A stretch of 20,058 nt of DNA, taken from Nephromyces sp. MM_2019. Lineage: Eukaryota; Apicomplexa; Aconoidasida; Nephromycida. Shown here one piece after another: positions 1-10,235 of this stretch (its first letter is position 1; each line of letters begins with the position of its first letter). The position numbers and the translations under genes are program-made. The notes under the pieces are model-generated. The model searched no databases. It was not told the DNA's origin and saw only the letters and a program-made list of their open reading frames with translations. The stretch is from assembly GCA_015657535.1 (NCBI GenBank), contig JADHZB010002107.1, positions 1 through 20,058 on the forward strand. Reading direction: 5' to 3'.

Positions 1-1817
1 CTCGTTACACCACGAAGTTCCCTATAAGCCGCCAGTTTGTTCGTATGTTGGAGACGTATGATTTGCAGCCTTTCGTTGGCCCCCCAGAGAGTCAAAGGGA
101 GTTCACTTTAGCAGCGACGAAAGCCCTCCAACGAGGTGACTGGAAGGAGTGCCATCGTTTAATCTGCCAGCTGAACATTTGGGATAGATGGACAGATTCT
201 GATAGAATCAAAGAGATTTTGCTGAAACGCATAAAGAGAGAAGCTATGAGAACATTCATCTTCACGGTGTGTGTTGGGGGATGGTGTTGAAGCATGGTGT
301 GTGGGGGTGGTCTGGAGGGTGATGTTGAGGGGTATATCACCACGTTAGAGGTATATTTGAAGGTGCAAGTTTATCACATTTGGGGGTCGAATCTGCCTCC
401 TGATGATACGCTGTTTTGGTTTTCTTTGTTATATAACGTTAAGATGATATGGCGTATGCGTTTGCAATGCTCATCCACAGCCCTTTGTGTGTGTGTGCTA
501 TTTCTGTGTTTACAGTATCAGGCATTTTATGATTCTCTTTCGGTCCAGCAGCTATCATCCATGTTTTCATTGTTGAATAGCGATGTGCATTCAATAGTCA
601 GCAAGGTAAGCAGATTGTTGCAATGTAGTGTGTGTGTGTGTGTGTGTGACCGTCATTTATTGCTTGTTAGCGTGTTTGCTCATATGTGTGTGCATCTTTG
701 ATACGGTAGCGTTCCTTTATTGTGTGAAAGCGTGTGTGTTTGGCTATTGGGGGTTTGTGTGTGTTGCACTGATGATTTGTGTGTTTCACTATTGAAAATG
801 TGTCTAAAACACTAATTAGAAGCGTATGCAATGATATTCCTGTGTGTATGAAAAAATATTGATGGTACATTCAAAACACTATTGATGTGTGTGTGTGTGT
901 GAAACACTATTAATGTGTGTGTGCCTCGTAATTGCGAGAAAATTTCTGGTGCTTACACTATCTTCTCTGCCTCTTTGTGTAGATGATGGTGGGCAATGAG
1001 ATACCCGCTAGTTGGGATGAGAACAGTGAGTGTATTGTTATCAATCGAGTGGAGCCTAGTAAGCTGCAGCAGCTGTGTTTGGGGCTCTCGGATATCCTCT
1101 CCCAGTCTGTAGATAATAATGAGCTCACTATGAAGATGAAGGATCCAAAGTAAGTAGATAGGAAAATGAGTGTACATATACTACCTTTTTTGCAGCTTCA
1201 TCTGATACTTTTAGGAAGCAGTGTGTGTGTGTCTGAGCAGCGCTGCTCCGTGAATCCTCTGCTAACGGGGAGCACACGAGGGGCTGCTTAGAAGTGTGTA
1301 GTTGTAATTTTCTCAGAAATAAGGCACAGCCATTCCTAGTGTTTGCGTGTAGCAATGTGTGTGTGTGAGTATCTTTTTGTGTGTGTGACCGCGTTTGTGT
1401 GCATGTGCGTGCATGTAACAGCGTGACAGCGTGTGATGGCACTTGTTTTACGGTGTGTGTGTACGTGTGCGCGCACCCCTCTTTTCCCTCCGAATGAACT
1501 TTCCGCGTATACTGTTCCTCCAAGCTCTCATACCTCTATTTTTTGCTGTACGTACACACGTCTACAGATTCGTCATGAACTACGACCGACGGGCTGCATA
1601 CATGCAACGAGACGATCGTCATGGATGGGGTGGCCGCCAAGGGCAACAGGATGGAGAGTATCGATTCTCCTACTTCTATGGCCAAAGGCACGGTGGAAAG
1701 GGGGGATATGGTTATAGGAATAGGGGGGATAACATGGGGGGTAGGCCTAGGAGGGGGGTGCGAAACTCTCGCCAGAATCACAGGGGTAATCTGGCAAGTC
1801 ACGCTGTGGTCGTCTGA
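1..1817 (+). CDS. EIF3C: Eukaryotic translation initiation factor 3 subunit c, C-terminal part (5' end outside window)
   Basis: eIF3c is a core PCI-domain subunit of the eIF3 complex, which binds the 40S ribosome in the cytoplasm during initiation. Four exons fit: 1-266, 516-605, 983-1149 and 1568-1817 (TGA at 1815). Splice phases are 0, 0 and 2 and every junction keeps the frame. The protein carries GPPES, GDWKECH, KREAMRTFIFT, then YDSLS, DVHSIVSK and INRVEPSKLQQL. These follow the order of the winged-helix/PCI end of eIF3c in animals and fungi. The tail is Gly/Arg/Tyr-rich (GGKGGYGYRNRGD), matching the basic RG-rich C-terminus known for the family. Introns are 249, 377 and 418 nt and TG-rich on the sense strand. 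The donors are GTGTGT, GTAAGC and GTAAGT. The start lies upstream, so only about 190 C-terminal residues are present. It converges with the minus-strand gene ending at 3023. Confidence 0.93.
628..649 (+). repeat. (TG)n microsatellite in eIF3c intron 2
   Basis: This is an uninterrupted run of about ten TG units just downstream of the exon 2 donor. Shorter TG runs recur at about 885-902, 1218-1231, 1357-1368 and 1842-1858, all on the sense strand of eIF3c. Confidence 0.9.
1547..1556. other. TGTACGTACA palindrome, copy 1
   Basis: This 10-bp palindrome lies in the last eIF3c intron, 12 nt before the exon 4 boundary. On the sense strand it reads CTGTACGTACAC. The same 12-mer occurs in sense orientation in an intron of the minus-strand gene. 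Its function is unknown. Confidence 0.6.
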
Positions 1818-3022
1818 TGGAGACTTTAGAGGGGGTGCTTGTGTGTGTGTGTGTGTGAAGATTTTTAGGGAAGGATTATCTTTCTTTGATTGGGGGGGAG
1901 GGAAGTTCTTGTTGCCTGTTTGGTAGGGTGGGGGGGTTGCTTTTGTGTAGAAGGTGTCGGTGAGTGTGTGTGGAGTTTGTTTGTTGGGCTTATGGGTACT
2001 TGATGTGTGTATGAGTGCTTCATGTGTGTATGTGGGTGGTTCGTGTGTGTATCTAACGATATGAGCGATTCCAGCAGTACTTTTGTAAGGCTTCCTGCCT
2101 AGTGTGTGCAGTATGAAGGGCTGTGTTTCTTTCGGCGAAGGCGAGGCATTCCTTTCTACGCTTGAAGCTACTTCTACGCTGAGATTTAGTAGACTCTTTG
2201 ATATGTCTGCATTCAACTTTTTTTCTCTCAACGCTGACTCTACTAATAAGTCTGTTTTTGATGATGGTTGTGTGTTGATGGGTATGTGCTGATGGGTGTG
2301 TGATGGCGGATTCTAATTTTTACTAGCGAATATATGTAGAATGTATTGGTGTGTTTAGCTGATGGCGGATGTGTGTTTTGCGTGTCTTTTGGGTATATGT
2401 GTGTGTTGCGTACGTGTGTGAGTTGCCTTAGTTCGTTAAGGGATTTATATCTGTTTCTCACTTGTTGGTTCGCGTGTGTGTTGCATACATGTTTGGGTGG
2501 CTTGTGCGCCTTAGATGTGTGCGTAATGTGTGTTAAACCCGTAAAATATGTGTATAGGCAGTCATACATTCATGGAGATAGGCATTGTACCGATAAGATT
2601 TTGCACACAAACTATCAACGCATAGAGCGCAGACACACGCAGACAGACATGCGCACATGCAAGCGCACACGCCTCCAAAAACATGCACTCAAGTAATATA
2701 CTGATGCACACGCGCATACGCACACACATACACGCACGCACACCCACAGCAACACTGTAATCACCATTTACAATAACATTAACCCAAAAAAGGCAGTCCA
2801 ATTCCTGCTGAGAAACACATCCCCACCTACGCTCTTCCCATTGGCATAGCGTCACTGGACCCGTGCACGCCCTCCAGCTACCCCTAGTACACACATTCTA
2901 GCTACCCTAATAGCAGGCACACACTGCCTATTCTACAGCATCTTCCATGGCATTGCCATTCCCAAGGTGTACGTACACCCACGCGAAAACCCCAGATTTC
3001 TTTTTTGTGGGTGTCAAGACAT
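1818..3022. other. Convergent intergenic / 3' flanking region with TG-to-CA strand switch
   Basis: No convincing gene is seen here. From the eIF3c stop to about 2560 the plus strand is TG-rich. From about 2595 onward it is CA-rich, with dense CACACGCA tracts between 2630 and 2750. The flip lies between the two convergent stop codons at 1815 and 3023. The window probably holds both 3' UTRs and the transcription end points. Long open frames in this stretch arise from the dinucleotide repeats. Confidence 0.6.
2968..2977. other. TGTACGTACA palindrome, copy 2
   Basis: It sits about 45 nt past the stop codon of the minus-strand gene, within a perfect 12-bp palindrome GTGTACGTACAC. Confidence 0.6.
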
Positions 3023-6000
3023 TTACACACCCCCTCCTTCGGTAAGTTGAGGGTTTCGCCAGTAGCCTACTTCGTGGCGACTTGTCTCAAAATGCCTATG
3101 AAGAGGGAAGTTTCTCAAAGAACTCAGAGATTTGTGTGTTGATTGCTCCGACTCCGACGGTAAAGCCCCAGACACTTCGTTAAGGCGTTCAGGTGGTGAA
3201 GATTTTGCATCTTGAGGGCGGGAGTCGATGCAGGAAAGACTCTCATCTCCGCTGTTTTCTTCAGCCGAAAGCTGTAAGAAACATCATCGCATACAAACGC
3301 ATAACAGCACACACGCACACACCCACATAAGAATGTAGGCACGAACACACATGCTTCAGAGGCTTGAGTCCTAACGGGAGCTTAGATGAACTTTTTTGAA
3401 GCAAACAAATTTATCGCAGGCAGCCTATAATGAAGATGAAGTACTGTATGTCATCGGGAGTGCACAACACTCCGCCGTCAGCGTTTCACTCAAAAAGCTT
3501 TGGAGCATGAAAAACAATCCAAGCAATACAAAAATACTATGAAATGTACTCACACACACGTTGAATTATGGGCTATACCAATTCACATACCCTAAGTATA
3601 TTCAGCCTCACACACACGTTGAACTCTCTACCTCTACCCACTGCACACACGCTAAGCCTTACGCACATTCACCTATGTAGGGCTAATCTTACTTGAGAAT
3701 TTGCTTGCAGCTCCATCACCTTACGTCCAAGTTCATCCACCGAATGTTTTAAGCCCTCATAAATGACTCGATAACAAGGCCAAGACTGTGTATGTAATCG
3801 ACGACGAATTTAAACGGTGTATGTACAGCATGTAGGTAGCTTGTAGTACTGCAGTTATTCAGTAAGACTGCGGCAAAAGATTGCTAAGAAGACGTTGAAG
3901 ACGGTACTTGTGGACACAAAACGTAGAAGATGCATCAAATCACGAAGAAACAAGAAAAAAAAATGCAATCAGCTGACTGTAAGTACACATCCCAGCTACC
4001 TTTTTAAGAGAAATACAACGCGTAATCCATAGCGAGTAGGCATATATATGCATTGCCTGATTAGGTGAATACTCGAAGCAAGCAGGTATGTTTTAGAAAA
4101 AGGGTGAAATGCATCAAAAACACACACATATGCATCTAAAGGACAGGCACTCAATACAAGCTGATAAGCACTCCACACACACATGCAGCCCACACAAACA
4201 TGCTTACCCATACACCTACATACTCACCCCACATACAAATCACGCATGAACAAAAAAGCTGAACGTCCCACATACCGCACACACAAACTGCATTCCGCAC
4301 ACAACTTCAAATGTAAGGCTACCAAAACAAGAATAAGCTCAAAAAGCACTACATTAAGTAAGCATAAGCCAGTAAAATTCAGTGTGTTTATCTCTACTAT
4401 CACAAACAAAGCATTTAATACCGCAAAAGGGCTAGCGTAATCTACTGCCAGGGACTTAATCCTAAGAATTTCTTGGGTAATAGCCGTCGTAACCTCCTTC
4501 CTCTGCTTTGTCACTTCTTCATCTACACACACACCCATGGAAAACATATTTACAAAATGCTGCTAGTTACTACTTGCTAAATTATTCAATGAATCAGAGT
4601 GTAAATACACTCACAGATAAATGATAAAAAAAAAATTTTCGTTTAGCAAGCAGCTTTTCTCCTTAAGAAGATAAACCTTCAGCAACTGAGTATATATTCG
4701 CAGCGAGAAAAACATAGAAAATCATGCGAAAAACATTCTTTACGGTAACGTTTGAAATGAGGAGTTTTTATGGGACCAGGCTATCAAGTGTACGTACAGC
4801 GAGGTAAGCATGAAATAAAACACAGAAATTTTCCACTAAATTTACGTAAAAAAAGAGGTAATCATTAAAGGAAAAGATAGCAATTCATCACTGCTCCTTT
4901 TTGTGCGTGCGTATGCATTGGAGCAACATCTCGCAGTGTACGTACAGCTGAAAACTAGTAATTATATAATCCAACCTACCTTCTGGGTGCTCCTTTTCAA
5001 TATAGAAATCCTTCACGTGATGAAGATGATAGGGAAGCAAACTATCAATCACTTCATCAACTGAATAGTAAGAAGTTGGCGAATCATCGAAGAAATATGC
5101 CTTAAAAGGCTTATCGAAATCAAAGTTTCCTTCGACACGTAGCTTATCGTCATAAGTGTGTTGACGTAATCTGCAGAAAGAGGAGGAAGAAGTGGGAGGA
5201 ATAGGGGGAGAAGGAGGAGGAGAAGAGAGATAAGAGGAGGGAGAAAGAGGGATATAAAATGAGAGAGAAAAAGTAGGAAACAGATATACGCAGTGAAAAA
5301 AAGAGGTAAAAATAAGACAAGGAAGATGACGGAACAGAGTGAAAAGGAGGAGATTTCGCAGCATAAAATCCAGTCTTAAATCAAGCGAAGCACACAAAGA
5401 TATATCTTACAAGTAGTGAATCAACTGCAGTACACTAAAAAATTAAGCTATACGCTCAATCAACACCACAACGTTGACGTTAAAGATAAAGCTAGAAAGA
5501 GCAGATCACTTATAACCTCTCCATGCACCACCCCCCACACCACCTTCCACACCACCCCCCACACCACCTTCCACACCACCCCCCACACCACCTTCCACAC
5601 CACCCCCCACACCACCTTCCACACCACCCCCCACACCACCTTCCACACCACCCCCCACACCACCTTCCACACCACCCCCCACACCACCTTCCACACCACC
5701 CCCCACACCACCTTCCACACCACCCCCCAAATCCTACCGTCTCCGCTTAGAAGCATAGCCCCTCTCAAACTCCTTCAAAGTCTTCAGCACACCGCCAAAG
5801 TTCCTTAGATAGTCGTAAAAAACAGGGTAAACGCCACAGCCGTAGCCGTATAACTCAGTGTACAGATTGGAGATGAATCCGTCATTAACTGTGTGTGGAT
5901 GAACGAGATGAGGTAAGGGGGGAAGGAGGTCCCCCCTGCCAGAAGCATAACCTCCAACATGCAATCTCTTCGAGTGAGAACGTGAAGGCTGTAGCTGCAT

Positions 6001-9000
6001 GCGTCGCTTTCCAAGGAGGGGGAAGCGACTAATATAAGAGTATGAGTTAAGAGAGGGGCGGTAATTCTCTGCTTCCCATTCCTCTACTCCCCCCTTCCCC
6101 TTACCTAAGTGTAGCCCACCACCGCTATCTTCTTGGCTAGCATCAGTAGGAAGGGGGGTTGAAGAGTAATCTTCAAGTATGTTGCAGCTTAAGCTACCCT
6201 TTTTGTGTGTAGCACTATAAAATTTCCCTCCACTACTCTCATTAGCTTTAGAATTTTCCTTCAAGAGAACAACCTCGCTTTCCCCCTCAATGCAGGAAAG
6301 AAATCCTGGGGGGGGGGGTCACGGCGGCGCTCTACTGCACCACTACCCCCACCCATTGAGGAAAAGGATAGATAACCCCCGTTCCTTTGCAAAGTCTCCA
6401 AATGAACCTTTGCAGGGTCAGCTTCATAGAGAGGTTGAGGGGAGGGGTGTAGTAGGGAGTAGTGTGGCTGCCTGTCCTCAACTTCTCTGAAGGAGGAGGA
6501 CAGCTGCTCTGTGTGCTGCTCATCTGAGGGGGTAAGTGAGCTAAACGATAAAGGGGAGGGAGAAAGAGGTTTTAGGGTTTCTTCAGGGAGAAGGGAGAGG
6601 CTTTCGTAGTTTGAGCCACCCTGAGAGGCTGAAGAGGAGGCAGCCTGCGAGGCCATTTGCCCCTCCAATTTGGCTTCATTCGTAAACCCAACCAATGAAC
6701 TGTGGAGGTAGATTGAAGGGTTACTACTGCCCCTCATAACCACCTCAGTGGAAGGTTTGCTATCACTACCGCTGGCTGTATTCAAACAGATTGAGGGAGG
6801 AGCGTAAGACATAGTATACTTCCCTTCCCCTAACACACAATCCTGCAGGGTTAGAGTCTCCTCTTTGATTGGCATAATATTGCCTTGAGAATGCATCATG
6901 AAAGAAGGATGTGTGGACTTACTCGGTTGCGTCCTTAACATAGAGTTGATGTTGAGGGGGGAGGGTGCACTCCTCCCATCTACATGACTAACGTGCTGCA
7001 TAGAGGAGGGGGGTGGGAAGGGATGCGAGGGGTGTAACTGCTGGCTATCACCTTGAGAGGCAGAAAATTTGACTTCGTAGGGTGGAGGTGCACGCCACCT
7101 TTCCCAGCTAGAAGACGCCCCAAAAGTTTCTCCACCCTCATTTAAAAGAGGGGGGTTGTTTGGGGAAACGGAGGTGAAAAAGCCTCCCACCTCACTTTCC
7201 TGACTGTTATGTTGAAGCATCATTGGAACCAAGGGGGGTATCGGAAAGATATCACCAGGATCTAATAGCAGAGCTCCACCACCCCCTCTTGTGCTAGTTG
7301 AAGAAGTTCCCCCACCTCGAGCTAAATCGAAGTCGGAATCCTTAGCTGTAGTTTCCAAGCTAGTAGCACCCCCTTGCTCAGTACTTCGAATCAAACCTCC
7401 TGCACCCCACCTTGGTAAAGATTCCTGTGCGTTCATCTTGAGAAACGACTCCTTTTCACTGTCTGCAGCAATCATGGAAGCAGAGGAAGCCACGGGGGTT
7501 TCTTCCTTGGTATTTTCAAGGGTGGAAGAGGGAAAAGTCTTCGTGCTAAAGTTGCTGCTCTCATCCCCAGCAATATTGGCCGTTTCCTTATCACCTTCAT
7601 CATTATCTACCTGGAGGTGGTGGTGGCTTGAAGCCTTTAAAGAAGCCCTCCAGCGCCCATCTTCATAGTCTGTACTTTGAGGGAAATGGGAATGCCGCAG
7701 CATCGAATTTTCAACAGATCCTTTGCTTTGAAGATGGTCCTCTCTCCAACGACCTCCTCCTATAAGCTGAGAAGAATACTTACTCCCTGGAGAACGCTCA
7801 ACCTTTGAAGATTCGTCTACACCCGTCTTCCCATCGTCTAAACCTCTACTTGACGGCGACTTTCCTGGAGGATTTGGAAGTATAGACTCAAAGAAAGTAT
7901 TCCCAGAGTCTGATCGCTCACCCAAGATGAGATTCCCTGAAGATTCCCCGCCATGAAGAAACATAAAGTCACTCCTGTTTATTGCTTCACCAGGAAGACC
8001 ACTTCTAGTATTAGCAGGAGTGGCATAAGTGGAATTTGCTGAAGAGAAAGAGAAGGGAGAAAAGATCCTCTGCTGTCTGTCGTCGAGTTTTTCCTCCTCC
8101 ATCAACCCATCCTCTATGTCTCTTCTTAATCTCATCTCTTGATGCTCCTGCACTGTGGAAACATTCGCTAAACCTTCACTATGAAGGGGGGGCTTAGCAA
8201 GCTCTGCCATAGAAGCCTCATTTTCTCGATGATTCACTAACTCTCCTGCTTGTCCACCTACTAATCTCTGGCTCAGTGCCACACCTTGGAATGTACACCC
8301 CCCAATTCTAGCACTATCTTCCTGTGAAGGGTACTTATTCAACATATACACGCTACTTCTTCCCTTATCTGTTTTATCCTCCCTTTGAGAGCTTCCCTCG
8401 CTTAACTCAGCTCGTGGTATAGGTAGATCATGACGCAGTAACCAGCGATCTAGCCTGGTGTGTGCATCACCCCTGTCTTGTGGGGAGCTTCTGACAGCAG
8501 ATGCGTTGTTGTTACTATCGGTTAATACCCCAGAGTATCTTTCCCCCCCCTCATTTCCCCTCAGTGAGGTGCAGGTAACCTCTTCTTCATCACCATCTGG
8601 GCCTAACACATACTCAAATGAATCTTCTTCTACCCCTCCATCTTCTGAGCCGATCTGATGGTTTTCCTCGAATTGAGCAAAATGCAGCGCTACAGTGTGA
8701 AACTTCGCAGCAGCAGGCTTCAAGTTGTATGCAAAACTTTCAAGCCGTAGAGGCAAGAAGCCTGTAGCAGAGGAAAAAGAAACAGCGAGGAAGGGAGGAA
8801 CTGAGTACACAAGTATGGAGCAAAGAATGGAGACGTAACCATGAAGCACGAATGAGCGCTGTATAGGAGACATAAAGGCAGACACACACGCATAAGTGAA
8901 ATCTCTTCAAATTATGACTAAAATCTCAATAAAAAAGATACAGGCGGAAAGAGAGGTGGCTACAAGGCTGATTCTGATAAATCAAACACATTATGCGAGT

Positions 9001-9440
9001 GAAAGAGCAAAAGCATGTGCAAAAACTAACTGAAGAACAGGCAAAAGTCTCCAAATACACCCAAAAAAGCATGTGTGTGTGTACTACCTACCAACCATAA
9101 TCTTCACCTTCATCTCGATGAGCATGAGCATATATGCTTTCTAGCAGTGGTGACATGAAAAGGCTATAAAACATCATCACCCAAAAGGCTCAAGAAGCTC
9201 AGCTCTTACTCACAGTTCGCACAATAATACATAGATACGCACACACATCACTTTTTATATGATTAGAGGTATGAAGCCCTCAAGCTAACCTGCGTAAGAC
9301 GAAGAGCTGTTTTCTTCCTTTTTCGACGAATTAGTAGAGAACTGTGGCTCTTCTTCAAGAGAAGCAGGAATTTTCCATGCATCGTACTTCACCTCTTGCT
9401 TTATAACCCTACCTCCCAGAGTTCTGTTTTTTCCCTGCAT
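3023..9440 (-). CDS. Large disordered protein with C-terminal GLTSCR1/BICRA-like domain (putative SWI/SNF subunit)
   Basis: My model has eight exons on the minus strand: 9440-9290, 9140-9096, 8761-6347, 6305-5738, 5170-4980, 4522-4446, 3785-3693 and 3271-3023 (TAA). They sum to 3789 nt, exactly 1263 codons, and every junction agrees in phase. The start ATG (9440-9438) has A at -3 and follows an in-frame TGA. Residues up to about 1000 are Ser/Gly/Pro/Glu-rich and disordered. Near residue 1080 comes DKPFKAYFF, then SVDEVIDSLLPYH (LLPYH about 1104-1108), followed by a helical DEEVTKQRKEV segment. A PF...ai..LLPYH core followed by a charged helix is the signature of the GLTSCR1 conserved region, found in subunits of animal non-canonical BAF and plant SWI/SNF complexes. 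Family assignment is by eye. Exon 2 and the 41-nt intron 3 are the least certain parts. The apparent signal peptide in the frame at 8885-8770 is probably intron read-through. Confidence 0.72.
4789..4798. other. TGTACGTACA palindrome, copy 3
   Basis: It lies inside the 457-nt intron between exons 5 and 6 of the minus-strand gene. On the sense strand it reads CTGTACGTACAC, identical to copy 1. Confidence 0.6.
4937..4946. other. TGTACGTACA palindrome, copy 4
   Basis: It lies in the same intron as copy 3, about 33 nt past the exon 5 donor, in the same sense orientation (CTGTACGTACAC). Confidence 0.6.
5171..5737 (-). other. Intron 4 of the GLTSCR1-like gene
   Basis: The donor is AGACG|GTAGGAT at 5737 and the acceptor is TTTCTGCAG|A at 5171. 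The codon CG|A rejoins in phase and removes the in-frame TAG that begins inside the donor. The sense strand starts with a G-rich minisatellite. It ends with a polypyrimidine stretch of more than 150 nt (about 5330-5176, seen as purines on the plus strand). The donor-to-acceptor length is 567 nt. Confidence 0.75.
5524..5728. repeat. Perfect 24-bp minisatellite, about 8.5 copies
   Basis: Each unit contains CACCACCCCCC followed by ACACCACCTTCC on the plus strand. I count eight TTCC landmarks at 24-bp spacing with no mismatch, which suggests recent expansion or strong homogenisation. Because 24 is divisible by three, all frames stay open and give spurious His/Thr-rich, His/Pro-rich and Gly/Val-rich ORFs. 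It sits 10 nt inside the intron 4 donor of the minus-strand gene. The transcribed RNA is therefore G-rich (GGTGTGGGGGGTGG). Confidence 0.95.
6306..6346 (-). other. Probable 41-nt intron (or C11 homopolymer indel) in the GLTSCR1-like gene
   Basis: The frame running from 8761 hits a stop at 6261, while a second coding-like frame opens right after an 11-C tract (6318-6308). Splicing GGGG|GTAGTG (6346) to C11-AG|GATTTC (6306) joins the two in phase. A slightly longer 47-nt alternative uses the donor GTGGGGG. One extra C in the tract would also join the frames. An intron is favoured because the C tract plus AG forms an acceptor and other introns of 21-42 nt are inferred nearby. Confidence 0.5.
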
Positions 9441-10235
9441 CCTGCTATACAGATGTGACCAAAACAGTACGATACATCTCCTCTGAAGAAGAGTGAGAGG
9501 AGCTCATCGAACAGCATAGGCAGTAGTAGAGGCATCAATCGGAAAATGGTAGCATTTGCTTGCCACCAGAATTGTAAAAAAACAGGATAAATACGGCAAA
9601 GCAATAAAAGAAAGGAGGATTTTCACCCAACACACAGCATGTAGCAGTATAATTTCAGAGGATTGCTCGGGTGCTAAGCATTCATGTCAAGAAAATTAAA
9701 AGAATATCCTTTACTAGATCGGCAGATGTGGGCGCTTCCTGGATTCTGCGGAGAAATGAGGGAAAAAAACACATAGCAGACGTGGACGAAGAAGAGAATT
9801 CTTCAATGCAGCGAAGAATGAGAGACAAAAAAAGCGCACACACAACACACTTTAATGAAGATATTTCTTCAATGCAGCGAACAATGGAGAGAACGAGGAA
9901 AAGGCGTAGAAGGGGAAGAGAATTCTTCACTGCAGCTAAAAATAAGGGAAAAACACACACAGCACACTTCAATGAAGAAGAGAGCTCCTCAGCTCAGCCA
10001 AAAAACTCGAGAAACACACCCACACATAAAACACTTCAATGAAGAAGATAATCCCGCACTACCTCCAAGAAAAAAAACACACAAAATCGCAGTGAAATCC
10101 GCACACACCCTCTGTTAGCGTATTTATAATAACTACAGCACTTTCAGCTCATCTAAGAAATACGGGGCTTTTTGTGACTGATTGGATTTTTCTGCGCGTG
10201 TAAAATCAAAGAAAGAATGAAAAAAGCTTGAAAAG
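9441..10235. other. Region between divergent genes; putative promoter area
   Basis: It lies upstream of the minus-strand ATG at 9440 and of the plus-strand candidate at 10236. It contains the degenerate tandem repeat described separately. The long plus-strand frame 9671-10042 begins with GTG and is made of the repeat, so I do not call it a gene. Confidence 0.4.
9770..10090 (+). repeat. Degenerate tandem repeat, about 62-bp unit, five copies
   Basis: A block resembling TTCTTCAATGCAGCGAA recurs at about 9799, 9866, 9922, 9984 and 10050, spaced 56-67 bp. CACACAcACTTCAATGAAG-like segments lie between blocks. Copies diverge gradually toward the right. Parts read as EEENSSMQR-like peptide, but unit lengths are not multiples of three, which argues against a conserved coding repeat. 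Confidence 0.75.

Noticed and set aside
370..400. tRNA B-box-like GGGTCGAATC
   Set aside because: It is within an eIF3c intron, and no A box or cloverleaf could be built around it.
1536..2231. 231-codon minus-strand ORF antisense to eIF3c
   Set aside because: It overlaps the conserved last eIF3c exon, and its Thr/His/Pro composition comes from TG repeats read backwards.
3996..4211. 71-codon minus ORF
   Set aside because: It lies within the inferred intron 4445-3786, is Cys/Val-rich from TG repeats and has no phase-compatible splice sites.
5416..5808. His/Thr-rich, His/Pro-rich and Gly/Val-rich ORFs
   Set aside because: They are products of the 24-bp minisatellite, whose unit is a multiple of three, and lie inside a well-supported intron.
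8770..8885. Signal peptide or membrane segment at the N-terminus of the long minus frame
   Set aside because: The first codon there is GTG, and a strong acceptor (TTTTTCCTCTGCTACAG) lies at 8762. The hydrophobic stretch is probably the translated pyrimidine-rich end of an intron.
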